Notes under the pieces: model-generated
Databases searched by the model: none
Told to the model about the DNA's origin: nothing
What the model saw: only the letters and a program-made list of their open reading frames with translations
Assembly: GCF_000380565.1 (NCBI RefSeq)
Contig: NZ_AQYJ01000026.1
Coordinates: 372,001 to 436,000 of the forward strand
Source: Microbulbifer variabilis ATCC 700307
Lineage (GTDB): Bacteria > Pseudomonadota > Gammaproteobacteria > Pseudomonadales > Cellvibrionaceae
Reading direction: 5' to 3'
DNA length: 64,000 nt
Made by a program: the position numbers and the translations under genes
In this document: piece by piece, positions 17,750 to 26,426 of the stretch
Numbering within the stretch: the stretch's first letter is position 1
Layout of the letters: each line of letters opens with the position of its first letter

Positions 17750-18499
17750 ATGATTCGCCCCGCACTGCTTGCCTTAGCCCTAATCACCTCATGGATGACT
17801 ATGTCGCTGTGGGCAGATGTACAGTTTCCCATACTAACGGGGCGCGTAATAGACAAGGAAGAGCTTTTATCATCAGAAGAACGATACCGACTGACTGAGC
17901 AGATCCAGCAATACGAATCTGAAAGCAGCAATCAACTCGTAGTCGCTATTTTGCCAGATCTACAAGGGCTCACTATAGAGGAGTACGCCAACCAGCTGGC
18001 ACGAGAATGGAAGCTGGGTCATAAGGATAAAAACAATGGCATTTTGTTTTTAATCGCACCTAACAAGCGCAAGGTTCGCATTGAAGTCGGCTACGGTCTG
18101 GAGGGCGCACTGACAGACGCATTGGCTGCCAATATTATCCATACCAAAGTACTGCCGAAATTTCGCCGTGGAGCTTTTTCGGAAGGTATAGAAACTGGCG
18201 TGCAGTCTATCATCGCAGTCACAAAAAATGAGTATGTAGCCGAACCCATAGAAAATAAAAAAGACCGACGCATCGCCTTTTTGGCAGGAATATTCCTGAT
18301 TTTAGTAATGCTGCACCTGTTTGGCACCTCAATGCTCAGTTCACCCGTACACAGGCGTAGCTATAAGCGAGGCCGCTTCGGCGGCTACTATGGAACGGGT
18401 GGTTTTGGAGGCGGTTACTCCAGCGGTGGCAGACCGGGGGGCGGGTTTAGCGGAGGTGGTGGCGGCTTTGGCGGAGGAGGCGCGTCGGGAGGATGGTAA
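17750..18499 (+). CDS. TPM-domain membrane protein (YgcG type) with Gly-rich tail
   Basis: A 249-residue protein with a signal peptide (ALLALALITSWMTMSLWA). A periplasmic TPM domain (VIDKEELLSSEERYRLTEQI, GYGLEGALTDALAANII) follows, then one membrane segment at about residues 173-192 (IAFLAGIFLILVMLHLF). The cytoplasmic tail is very rich in Gly with Ser, Phe and Tyr and ends in GGASGGW. TPM domains have been linked to acid phosphatase activity and photosystem II repair in other organisms; here the function is unknown. The stop codon TAA shares its last base with the ATG of the next gene, which indicates coupled translation in a lemA-TPM-TPM operon. Confidence 0.9.
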   Translation: MIRPALLALALITSWMTMSLWADVQFPILTGRVIDKEELLSSEERYRLTEQIQQYESESSNQLVVAILPDLQGLTIEEYANQLAREWKLGHKDKNNGILFLIAPNKRKVRIEVGYGLEGALTDALAANIIHTKVLPKFRRGAFSEGIETGVQSIIAVTKNEYVAEPIENKKDRRIAFLAGIFLILVMLHLFGTSMLSSPVHRRSYKRGRFGGYYGTGGFGGGYSSGGRPGGGFSGGGGGFGGGGASGGW

Positions 18500-19110
18500 T
18501 GCTCAGCAACAGTTATCAACGCCAAGTAGCCGAAGCGATCAAAGAGGTGGAAACCCATACTGATGCCGAAGTAATGGCTGTTGTAGCAAAAGAAGCGGAC
18601 AACTACTTATACATTTCCACGTTGTGGGCTGCATTTCTCGCACTTTTACTTTCCCCCCTGTTCCAATACCTGCCTTGGTGGATTAGCTTCCAACAGGCTT
18701 TTATACTGCAATGGATACTATTTATTGCCCTAGCAATTTTTTTCCGCTGGCGCCCCATCACAATGCGACTGGTCCCCAAAAAGATAAAATTTTGGCGAGC
18801 ATCCAACCTCGCCCGTCGCCAGTTTCTCGAACAGGAATTACACAGTACCAAAGGTCGGCTTGGACTTTTGATTTTTGTATGCGAGGCAGAGCACTATGTA
18901 GAGATTTTGGCAGACCGCGGCCTCGCCCAGCATATTACCAATGACAATTGGCAGGTGATTATCGAAAGCTTTATACAGGAGATCAAGCGGGGCAAGGCTG
19001 GGGAAGCCTTACTTTCATGTATAGCGCAATGTGGCGAGTTATTGAGAGAGGCCGCACCTAGAAGTGCAGTAAAAGACGAGCTGCCCAATCATTTAGTGCT
19101 AATTAACTAA
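18499..19110 (+). CDS. TPM-domain protein with internal membrane hairpin
   Basis: Begins at ATG 18499, overlapping the TAA of the preceding gene and placed after a GGGAGGA ribosome-binding site; an ATG two codons earlier is also in frame. The roughly 203-residue product starts with the TPM-type sequence QRQVAEAIKEVETHTDAEVM, then has two membrane segments at about residues 32-50 and 58-78 (ALLLSPLFQYLPWW and ILQWILFIALAIFFRW). It resumes the TPM domain at LGLLIFVCEAEHYVEILADR. The TPM domain is thus split by a membrane hairpin, as in other members annotated as 'TPM_phosphatase / DUF2207-like'. Confidence 0.85.
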   Translation: MLSNSYQRQVAEAIKEVETHTDAEVMAVVAKEADNYLYISTLWAAFLALLLSPLFQYLPWWISFQQAFILQWILFIALAIFFRWRPITMRLVPKKIKFWRASNLARRQFLEQELHSTKGRLGLLIFVCEAEHYVEILADRGLAQHITNDNWQVIIESFIQEIKRGKAGEALLSCIAQCGELLREAAPRSAVKDELPNHLVLIN

Positions 19111-19400
19111 CCTGAACATCATATCTGCCAACATATTCATCGACAGCTTCAGCGTATAACTGGGGAAGGAAGTATCCGTCAAAAAAACAGTGTGAATCAA
19201 CTCGATAAGTAAAATTACGAATACATGCACTGATTAAGGACAAGTCAGAGGAATGTTCAATCTATACTGATAGGAACGGCACTCGAAAATTTAATTACTA
19301 CGTCTATGTCAAGACTAACGGAGCCTTGAACAACAAATAAGGCCTCTCAACTAGCCAGTTCTAATTAATATGAAGCCAACCCACTAGTTTCTTACTAAAA
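19111..19400. other. Intergenic interval, possibly decayed coding sequence
   Basis: No intact gene is seen. On the plus strand one frame stays open from about 19115 to 19339 apart from a single TAA near 19213, reading on both sides as plausible protein (for example RIHALIKDKSEECSIYTDRN). I do not recognise it and cannot exclude chance. Confidence 0.3.
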
Positions 19401-21185
19401 ATGATTCAAATCAGAACAATAGAAGCAGGACTTATCAAAAAAATAGGAACTCTAGCCAGAATTATTTTGGTCATTTTGACACCATCTATCACCTATGCCA
19501 ACTTCATAGGTTACGCCGGTGCCGAGACTGCTCCAAATATCGCTGAAATTGAAGTTACTGGAGATAAACTGCAAATCAGATTTGAAATATCAGCGGAAGA
19601 TGCCGAAAAGTTCTGGCCTGAAATCCTTCCCACAGAAAGTATCTATGAACTGGCTATAGCCGTCAAAAAGCACAAAAAATTTGCTGTTAAAATTTTTACC
19701 GAAAAAAGGGAAATCAAACCGACAAATTCCGAAATTCGCATCGCCGAAAGAAAACCAAGAAACTCCCCCTTCGCTGGCAAGCTTGATCCACGCACTGGTC
19801 TTAGAGCGCCCAAGCTCCCAGATGATGAAATTATTTTACTGGCAAATATAGAATATCCTATCAAGGGGGTAAGTCATCTGGATATCCAACCCCCGCTAGG
19901 AAATGATGGAGAGGCAACAGTTACAATCGGATTTACCAGTCAACACGGTAAAACTCCAGTCAGTAATTTTCAATACTTATCTCGGACAGAATCTCTCAAC
20001 ATTGACTGGAAAGACCCCTGGAATACCAAATTTTCCAACCACAGCCTCAACCGCCAAAACCGCTATCCATTGCAATCTTTCCTCTATGTAGAGCCACGCC
20101 AAATTCGACACGAAATACTATTGCGCCCCAAAGATTTACTACGGTGGACTGATCAAAATTTCAATGCCTGGCAGCCATTAACCACCAAAAAACGTGAACT
20201 TCTTCGCCGCACAACCTTGAAATACCTACGGGGCAAAAACCCAACTACTATCGACCGTGAGATATCCGAACCAATCAGCACTGAAATAATATTCCTCAAA
20301 GCCAATGAGGCAGGCTATACGAAAATAACTGAAGATGAATCAATAGAAATCGGCTCCCTACTTATCGGCTACAGGGAAAGATTCAAAATTAAAGAGCTGC
20401 CTCAGAGTGTCAGTATCGACTGGACTATTTTTACCGATGCTATAAACTCGGTACCAACACTGATTCAAGACCCTGCAGGCCCCTTTCCCACCCATGTTGC
20501 GCCTGATTTTCCAGATATACAATGGCGCAACTACTTATACGACTACCGTGCTCCCAATAGCGGTCCAGTACTCATTAAAAACCCCAGCGCCGTAATCCCA
20601 ATGGCAGTGCTCTTCGGGTTTTGCATTTTTATTTTCTTCATCCTGACTCTTCGCACTAGAAGAGTAGAGGCGAAAAACAAGCACCATATCCTATTTTACA
20701 GTATTGTACTTATTTGTGCAGGAGCTATTTACTATACCCTCCCAGGAGAGCTACGCATCCCCTTGCCTGGGACGGTCAACAAAAAAGAACTTGAACAAAT
20801 GGTAGAAATACTTCTTAAGAGGCTGGCCGCTGCATATGAAGAACCCCAAACTGAAGCATTAAACACCCGCTTATCTAATCTTATTAGCGACGAAAATTTC
20901 AAAAACACCACTACCAACCTTTCACATATTTTTCAACCAGTGACTTCTAGCGGAAATTCGGGTTCGTTGCGCTCAATCAATAATCTTGAAGTAGAATATG
21001 CTAAACATATAGTTATCAATGGGAATAAGGCGTTCAGAATCACCAGCAAGTGGCAAGCAACTGCAGAGGGTTACAATTGGGGGCAGATAGAAAAAAAAAC
21101 GCGGGAAATAAGGGCAAATATTGAAGTTATTCAGTCAGACAAGCACTGGAAGATTTTCGCATTTACCTCTCTTTCTATACGTTAA
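19401..21185 (+). CDS. Large membrane protein of unknown function
   Basis: I do not recognise this 594-residue protein. It begins with an uncleaved or cleaved signal segment (about residues 17-33). A long extracytoplasmic region of about 360 residues follows, rich in charged beta-type sequence (for example IAEIEVTGDKLQIRFEISAE). Two membrane segments lie at about 399-417 (IPMAVLFGFCIFIFFILTL) and 430-446, with a C-terminal domain of about 145 residues (TVNKKELEQMVEILLKRLAA, LEVEYAKHIVINGNKAFRIT) that probably faces the periplasm again. The gene is AT-rich compared with its lemA-operon neighbours and ends at a shared hairpin opposite the peptide-precursor gene. Confidence 0.7.
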   Translation: MIQIRTIEAGLIKKIGTLARIILVILTPSITYANFIGYAGAETAPNIAEIEVTGDKLQIRFEISAEDAEKFWPEILPTESIYELAIAVKKHKKFAVKIFTEKREIKPTNSEIRIAERKPRNSPFAGKLDPRTGLRAPKLPDDEIILLANIEYPIKGVSHLDIQPPLGNDGEATVTIGFTSQHGKTPVSNFQYLSRTESLNIDWKDPWNTKFSNHSLNRQNRYPLQSFLYVEPRQIRHEILLRPKDLLRWTDQNFNAWQPLTTKKRELLRRTTLKYLRGKNPTTIDREISEPISTEIIFLKANEAGYTKITEDESIEIGSLLIGYRERFKIKELPQSVSIDWTIFTDAINSVPTLIQDPAGPFPTHVAPDFPDIQWRNYLYDYRAPNSGPVLIKNPSAVIPMAVLFGFCIFIFFILTLRTRRVEAKNKHHILFYSIVLICAGAIYYTLPGELRIPLPGTVNKKELEQMVEILLKRLAAAYEEPQTEALNTRLSNLISDENFKNTTTNLSHIFQPVTSSGNSGSLRSINNLEVEYAKHIVINGNKAFRITSKWQATAEGYNWGQIEKKTREIRANIEVIQSDKHWKIFAFTSLSIR

Positions 21186-21239
21186 CCAAAACAGTCACTT
21201 TTTATTGAGCACAACACTTACCACCTAAGCCAGCTAAAG

Positions 21240-21263
21240 ATCTACGCCCATATGGGCGCAGAT
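21240..21263. terminator. Bidirectional hairpin between the 594-residue gene and the peptide operon
   Basis: Stem ATCTACGCCC (21240-21249) pairs with GGGCGCAGAT (21254-21263) with one G-U/mismatch and an ATAT loop. It lies 27 bases beyond the microcin-like gene stop on the minus strand and 54 bases beyond the plus-strand gene. The tail is only moderately T-rich on either side. Confidence 0.6.
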
Positions 21264-21290
21264 TTAACTATATAATCACCTGTTCCTGTT

Positions 21291-21431
21291 TCAGCCTGAT
21301 TCAGAGGTATAGGAAGCTGTTTCAGCATCGCCATCCCCATTGTCATTTATTATTTTATCAATAATCTTAATAATAGTTTTTATAAGGCCACCATTAACTT
21401 CCTGCATTTCATTGACCGTGAGCTCTTTCAT
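21291..21431 (-). CDS. Double-glycine-leader peptide precursor (class II microcin-like)
   Basis: Encodes a 46-residue peptide, ATG at 21429-21431 and TGA at 21291-21293, with an AGGA ribosome-binding site seven bases upstream. The first 15 residues, MKELTVNEMQEVNGG, are a textbook double-glycine leader and resemble the colicin V leader as I recall it (MRTLTLNELDSVSGG) in length, the ELT/TLT start, the NE and the hydrophobic positions. Cleavage after Gly15 would free a 31-residue core. It begins with a helix-forming LIKTIIKIIDKIIND (residues 16-30) and continues with an Asp/Gly-rich turn (31-35) and a Ser/Thr/Tyr/Glu tail ending SESG. Net core charge is about -3, with no cysteine. It is 41 bases downstream of the peptidase-ABC exporter and on the same strand. 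Toxicity is inferred, not shown; a signalling role is possible. Confidence 0.85.
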   Translation of the reverse strand: MKELTVNEMQEVNGGLIKTIIKIIDKIINDNGDGDAETASYTSESG

Positions 21432-21472
21432 AAGTAAAGTCCTATATTTAAATTAAGGGTATTTCCGTTTAT

Positions 21473-23617
21473 CTAAGCAACTCCAGAAAATGCACTGGAT
21501 AATACAATCCGCCTCCCTGCAGACCTGACCGTCTCCGGCCTATGAGCAACCAGTACTCTGGTTATGGCAAGTCCTTTGATATGGTCATTAACCAAAGATT
21601 CTGTAGCCGTATCCAAGTGACTAGTTGCTTCATCCATGAACAAAATGCGCGGTACACGATAGAGTGCGCGTGCCAGCACAATTCTCTGCTTTTGCCCACC
21701 ACTAAGGCTGGTACCCATATCACCAACCAAGGTATTGTATTGCATGGGCATATACATTATCTCATCGTGAATACATGCCTTTTTCGCACTACGAACTACT
21801 TCCTGCATATCTATCTTGGGTTCAAAGCAGGCGATATTGTCGCTAATGCTACCTGCAAGCAGTTGATCATCCTGCAAAACTCCAGCTATCTGACTTCGAT
21901 AGTGAGGTATTTGCTTTAAAGGCTGACCATCGATCAGGATCTCCCCCGCTGTCGGCTGCAGCAAACCCATCATGCACTTTAAAAGAGTACTTTTACCGCA
22001 CCCGCTTGGGCCTACAATGGCAACAGTTTCACCGGGTTCTATTGTAAAGCTCAAATTTTGAAAGGCTGGTGTTTCCGCTTCACCATATTGAAAAGTAAGA
22101 TTACGCACCTCAATTTTACCTTGCAGAGGTCCACTCCGATCAATTTCCACTCTACGATTACATACTTCTCCCATTGACTCAGTCTTAGTAAAGACAATGT
22201 CAGACAATCGATCCAAATGTAAACCAAGCATTTTCAACTCTATCCACTTTGCGATTAATGCATCCATGGATTGTACAAAGCGGTTCTTGTAGCTCATATA
22301 GGCATAAAGCATACCAATAGTGAAAATATTACCCATCACTGCTATTGCAGCAAAATAAATCACCAAAAGATTTTCTATACCAAACAACAAACGGTTCGCC
22401 GTTTTATAGCCAATATTCCAGCGAGTGATGCGAATATCCTTATTAATGGCATCGACCAAATAGTTTTGCCACTGACTTTGACGATCATTTTCACGCTGAA
22501 ATAATTTAATTGTCTGTATGGCTCGCACCGACTCCATAAAGTGTGAATCATGCTTTGCCTGCACAACAATTTCCTCTTCAGTAAGGAGATGCAATGGGCG
22601 ATACAGCAATACTCGCAAGATAATATAAAGCGCAACCGCCAATAGCACAATTAACGTTAGCTTCATATCATAAAATATCATAGCGACGAGTGTAATGAGA
22701 GCCATTATTCCGTCCACAACTGCAGCAACCAATCCTGTGGTAAGCAACTCACGTACTTTGTTCAGGGAACCAAAGCGAGAGACTATATCGCCCATATGTC
22801 GGGTAAAAAAATAATTCATCGGCAAACGAATCAGGTGGCGAAAAAGATTTGCTGCCATTTGTACATTAAGCCGACTAGAAACATGCAGAATGACCCATTC
22901 CCTTAACGCATTCGTACCAACTTGTATCGCCAGTAACAAGCCAAAACCCATAGCTAATACCAATAGCAGGCTTTCATCCCCTCGCAAGATGACATCATCC
23001 ACCACGGTTTGCATATAGAAAGGGGAAACTACAACAAACAATTGCAGTATCAATGACAGTATCAATATCTGGCCCAAACTACGTTTTAGCCCACTGATAG
23101 ACGACCAGAAATGACGTAGCTTAAGCTGTTGACGGTCCTCCCCCAGTTGAAATTCATCTGTCGGCAAAAGTTCCAGAGCAACACCAGTAAAGTGTTGGGC
23201 AAGCTCCTCAAGGGACAGTATCCGCTCCCCCATTGCTGGATCATGAATAACGGCAGTACCGCGCTGTAATGACTTGAGTACCACAAAGTGATTCATATCC
23301 CAATGGAGTACACAGGGACACTGCAACTCTTCCAACTCCTCCATTTCAAGTCGCAGTGCACGGCCCGCTAAATGTAAGCGATCAGCGATATCTACCAGGG
23401 TCTTGAGGTTGATGCCATGATTGGAAATATGAAATCGGTGGCGCAGACTAACAAGGTCAGTATCATAACCATGAAATCCCGCAATCATCGCCAGACATAC
23501 CAATCCACACTCCGCAGCCTCCGTCTGCAAAATTACCGGCAATTGGCGATGTACAGAGAAATTCAAATGGGTTTCCGCTCGCCCATTATTTACCGATGAC
23601 CATGCGCTGGTTTCCAT
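21473..23617 (-). CDS. Peptidase-containing ABC transporter (CvaB/PCAT type)
   Basis: Inner-membrane exporter of 714 residues that removes double-glycine leaders and exports the peptide. The N-terminal C39 peptidase domain carries Gln31 (oxyanion), Cys37 (QTEAAECGLVC), His110 (WDMNHFVVL) and Asp126 (IHDPAMG); the C-H and H-D spacings of 73 and 16 equal those I recall for CvaB. Membrane segments fall at about 183-200, 216-235, 296-335 and 411-440. The nucleotide-binding domain has Walker A GPSGCGKST (536-544), signature LSGGQKQR (638-645), Walker B ILFMDEATS (658-666) and switch His692. Its ATG overlaps the stop of the adaptor gene by one base. The likely substrate is the peptide encoded at 21291-21431. 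Confidence 0.95.
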   Translation of the reverse strand: METSAWSSVNNGRAETHLNFSVHRQLPVILQTEAAECGLVCLAMIAGFHGYDTDLVSLRHRFHISNHGINLKTLVDIADRLHLAGRALRLEMEELEELQCPCVLHWDMNHFVVLKSLQRGTAVIHDPAMGERILSLEELAQHFTGVALELLPTDEFQLGEDRQQLKLRHFWSSISGLKRSLGQILILSLILQLFVVVSPFYMQTVVDDVILRGDESLLLVLAMGFGLLLAIQVGTNALREWVILHVSSRLNVQMAANLFRHLIRLPMNYFFTRHMGDIVSRFGSLNKVRELLTTGLVAAVVDGIMALITLVAMIFYDMKLTLIVLLAVALYIILRVLLYRPLHLLTEEEIVVQAKHDSHFMESVRAIQTIKLFQRENDRQSQWQNYLVDAINKDIRITRWNIGYKTANRLLFGIENLLVIYFAAIAVMGNIFTIGMLYAYMSYKNRFVQSMDALIAKWIELKMLGLHLDRLSDIVFTKTESMGEVCNRRVEIDRSGPLQGKIEVRNLTFQYGEAETPAFQNLSFTIEPGETVAIVGPSGCGKSTLLKCMMGLLQPTAGEILIDGQPLKQIPHYRSQIAGVLQDDQLLAGSISDNIACFEPKIDMQEVVRSAKKACIHDEIMYMPMQYNTLVGDMGTSLSGGQKQRIVLARALYRVPRILFMDEATSHLDTATESLVNDHIKGLAITRVLVAHRPETVRSAGRRIVLSSAFSGVA

Positions 23618-24867
23618 TACAACCGCCCCTTTAAACTATAAATTGGTTCCAGCAACCACTCTAATAAGCTTCGCTCCGACAGATTCACATCGGCAGATAA
23701 AGTCATACCTGGCTTGAGTTGAAAGCGTCGCCCGTAGGCATTAACCGAAGGATCAGCCAGCTCTACAATGACCTTAAAAACCGGCTCATCCACAGCTACA
23801 GGTACACGATGTAACTCATCAGGCAGAAGAACAGTGTCTGACACTTCCAGTACAGTGCCGACATAGAGACCAAATTTTTGGTAAGGGAAGGCATCATAGC
23901 GAATTTTCACTTGCTGGCCCGGACTGAGAAAGCCCGCTGAGCGTACAGATACCAGCAATTGTGCCGTTAGTATATGCCCCTCCGGCAACAGTGATAAAAC
24001 TGGAATATGGGTTTGCGTCTGTTGCCCCTCGAACGCCTGCAAATTACTAACCACTCCTGATCGGGATGCTTTAACGATATAAGCTCGCTGACCATGCAAT
24101 TTAGCTATTTGCTGGGCTAGGTCTGAGAGCCTTGTTCGCAATTGATCACTACTATTAGCGTATTCTTCGGGGAGTAGTAATCGATCTCTTTCAAGCCTCT
24201 GAATTTGATTGCGTAAATTAACCCGACTCCGCTCAAGCTCCTGTCGATCGACATATAGCTCCAACTCCTGGGCAATGGTGGCATCCAGTTCTGAAGAGGA
24301 TACATGACCATCTAGCTTTAGAACACGGTAACGTTCTACCTGCTCAGCCACTAACGCAGAATGTCGGGATTGCAATTCTATCTGTTTTTCAAGTAGTGCC
24401 AGATCCTCCCTACTAGCATTAATACGCTCATCTACATCATGGAGTTGTTGACGATAAATCTTATCGCCGCGCTCAAGCTGCTCATTGACTAGCTTTTGTT
24501 GACTCTCATATTCAGTCAATAATAAGGCCTCGAGGTTCTTTCCGTCAGCTAATATCCGATCTCCATTTACCACTAGCAGTGGTTGGCCTTTAATCACCCT
24601 ATCACCTTCGCGCACCAGAACCTGTTTAATAATGCCCGAACGCTCAGCATAAACCCGCACCAATCCAGAGGCTGGCTCCAACCAGCCAGTTACGCTCTCC
24701 TTGCGAGCATAACTGCTAATAGCTAACCAGATAAAGACAACTGCTATCCAAATTAGTAGCAGCGCGAGAATAGCGGTATGTGAAAAACGCGGCAGGAGTA
24801 AAACCCCACCGTGCAAGCGATCCACTTGCCTTTCTACAACTTGCTGGCGAAACAGTCCTGTCACCAC
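23617..24867 (-). CDS. HlyD/CvaA-family periplasmic adaptor of the peptide exporter
   Basis: Membrane-fusion protein of 416 residues linking the ABC exporter to an outer-membrane channel, expected to be TolC, which is not in this window. It has a short cytoplasmic N-terminus, one membrane segment at about residues 31-50 (TAILALLLIWIAVVFIWLAI), a lipoyl-like half (SGIIKQVLVREGDRVIKGQP), a long coiled-coil hairpin at about 115-250, the second lipoyl half (RAYIVKASRSGVVSNLQAFE) and a beta-barrel region (GQQVKIRYDAFPYQKFGLY). The start is GTG 24865-24867, preceded by AAGG. It is the first gene of the exporter-precursor operon. Confidence 0.93.
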   Translation of the reverse strand: MVTGLFRQQVVERQVDRLHGGVLLLPRFSHTAILALLLIWIAVVFIWLAISSYARKESVTGWLEPASGLVRVYAERSGIIKQVLVREGDRVIKGQPLLVVNGDRILADGKNLEALLLTEYESQQKLVNEQLERGDKIYRQQLHDVDERINASREDLALLEKQIELQSRHSALVAEQVERYRVLKLDGHVSSSELDATIAQELELYVDRQELERSRVNLRNQIQRLERDRLLLPEEYANSSDQLRTRLSDLAQQIAKLHGQRAYIVKASRSGVVSNLQAFEGQQTQTHIPVLSLLPEGHILTAQLLVSVRSAGFLSPGQQVKIRYDAFPYQKFGLYVGTVLEVSDTVLLPDELHRVPVAVDEPVFKVIVELADPSVNAYGRRFQLKPGMTLSADVNLSERSLLEWLLEPIYSLKGRL

Positions 24868-25362
24868 AATTACCTTATTCCAGGTTAATTATTTAACGGT
24901 CAGATTTTTATCTTCACACAGCAATGCTGTCAACGAAGTAAAACCAAAAACTTTATAACAACCGTCCCAGTAATGTTTCTGATAAACCGGGGCCCTCATC
25001 TATTGATAGGCTTTTTAGCGAGGTTAGATCCGCATACTAACACCAGAATTCAACCTTTAAAAATCTCAAAAATTTAAAGCCATTATCAACCCTGACTCCA
25101 TAAGAAAATCGCCTTTAAATTTTTATTTTTTTATTGTTTATCTATCAAGCCAGATATAAATACATCCAAAAAACTCAGGCATCTCATTCGAAGATCTATT
25201 CCAGGGGGAACGTTTTATAAAAAGAATATTATTGCCAGATTCGCGATTAAATCACAAACAGAATAGAAGTGAATATACTTCACCAACAAGCATCATAGGA
25301 GTACCAGGAAAACGGATTCTCCAGTCAGTATTTATATATTATCCAAACCTAATAATCAGGGA
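24868..25362. other. AT-rich interval upstream of the peptide-export operon
   Basis: This 495-base interval should contain the operon promoter. Two very short open frames, at 24889-24999 (minus) and 24973-25077 (plus), lack ribosome-binding sites. No double-glycine leader, immunity-type membrane peptide or RNA gene is visible. Homopolymeric T/A tracts near 25115-25140 (plus strand) give the region a curved, promoter-like character. Confidence 0.5.
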
Positions 25363-26304
25363 TCACCAACGCCATGTAGCGGCTATATAGGGCCCATGCT
25401 GGTCAATATCATAGGCAAATTTTCCATCTGGAAGTCTACTGGAATAGTCGATACTGTAATACTGGTAACCCAAACGTAAGGACGTTGCTTCCCAAGCACG
25501 CCAGTCAAGTCCGACCAGTAGATTCCATTGCAATTCGTCACCGCTGGCACCAAAACCTCCGATTTCAGTGCGCGCCCCCAGAGTAAGACAATCATTCAGC
25601 CTGAGCCCCACTCTGGTGCCTATAGCTGGTTCCCACCAGCTCTTGCGGCCTCCCAGCCGGTTTCGCACTTCAGGCATCGGGGCAATATCAATTCCTACCC
25701 TGGCTTTCACCTCCTGCCGGAGACGGTTCCAGCGTACACCCGCACCGACATCCCAAAAATAACGGTGGTCACCAGTGGCAAAACTCCCATCTAATAAACG
25801 AAATGCACCAAATGCAGCAACCCACCCCTGATGTACATCCACATTTACATCAATATTGATGTCTATATCTAACTGTGGATTTCTGGGAGGGCGTATACTA
25901 GCCCCCTCTTTTAAATTCAGGTGTACATAATAAAGATCGGTAACTACGCCAAAGCGTCCCTTCCAGGCCTCAAGCCGGGCAGAAAAAGCCACATTTAGAA
26001 GTTCCAGGGTTCTCTTCAGGTTGAGATCAACATCCACTGTGGTTCCAGCCACTGTAGACTCACCCTTGGTACGCAAGGGCAGGAATAAGTATGGCGTGAC
26101 GGCAAAGCGCCAGCCGTTTTGAGTCGAGACTCTAGGAAGGGAAGGCGTATACGGCACAGGAAGGTTTTGGAACTCAATTGGTACCGAGCTAGCACTTAGT
26201 TCCTGTGATAGAGGGTATTGTAACTTCGACTGAGCCAGGGCAGTACAGCAGATAAACAAACTCCCCAGCCCACAAATACATTGCGCCGCCTTAGTTGCCA
26301 ACAC
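25363..26304 (-). CDS. Outer-membrane beta-barrel protein of unknown role
   Basis: A 313-residue protein with a signal peptide (CICGLGSLFICCTALAQS), then alternating polar/hydrophobic strands and a C-terminal aromatic residue (IAATWRW), the hallmark of an outer-membrane barrel recognised by BamA. Strand-like segments include WRFAVTPYLFLPLRT, RFGVVTDLYYVHLNL, YFWDVGAGVRWNRL, NLLVGLDWRAWEATSLRLGY and YYSIDYSSRL. Around residues 145-160 lies a repetitive stretch, DIDINIDVNVDV. The start is GTG 26302-26304 after a GGAG site, with an alternative TTG one codon on. It is on the same strand as the export operon but 495 bases away; a link is possible but unproven. Confidence 0.8.
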   Translation of the reverse strand: MLATKAAQCICGLGSLFICCTALAQSKLQYPLSQELSASSVPIEFQNLPVPYTPSLPRVSTQNGWRFAVTPYLFLPLRTKGESTVAGTTVDVDLNLKRTLELLNVAFSARLEAWKGRFGVVTDLYYVHLNLKEGASIRPPRNPQLDIDINIDVNVDVHQGWVAAFGAFRLLDGSFATGDHRYFWDVGAGVRWNRLRQEVKARVGIDIAPMPEVRNRLGGRKSWWEPAIGTRVGLRLNDCLTLGARTEIGGFGASGDELQWNLLVGLDWRAWEATSLRLGYQYYSIDYSSRLPDGKFAYDIDQHGPYIAATWRW

Positions 26305-26426
26305 TTTCTCCTTCTTTTATTGCTCACTTTCTACAGCTCTGCAATTTCGTCGATGGATTTATTTAGAGTAGATCGCGGCCGTAACATCAGTTACACAGAT
26401 GCGACAAACGGGAAAAGGCCAATGAA

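Noticed and set aside
24889..24999. 36-residue minus-strand frame upstream of the adaptor gene, considered as a second peptide precursor or immunity peptide
   Set aside because: No ribosome-binding site, no double-glycine leader and no membrane helix.
24973..25077. 34-residue plus-strand frame in the same interval
   Set aside because: No ribosome-binding site; overlaps the other short frame antisense; composition not protein-like at the end.
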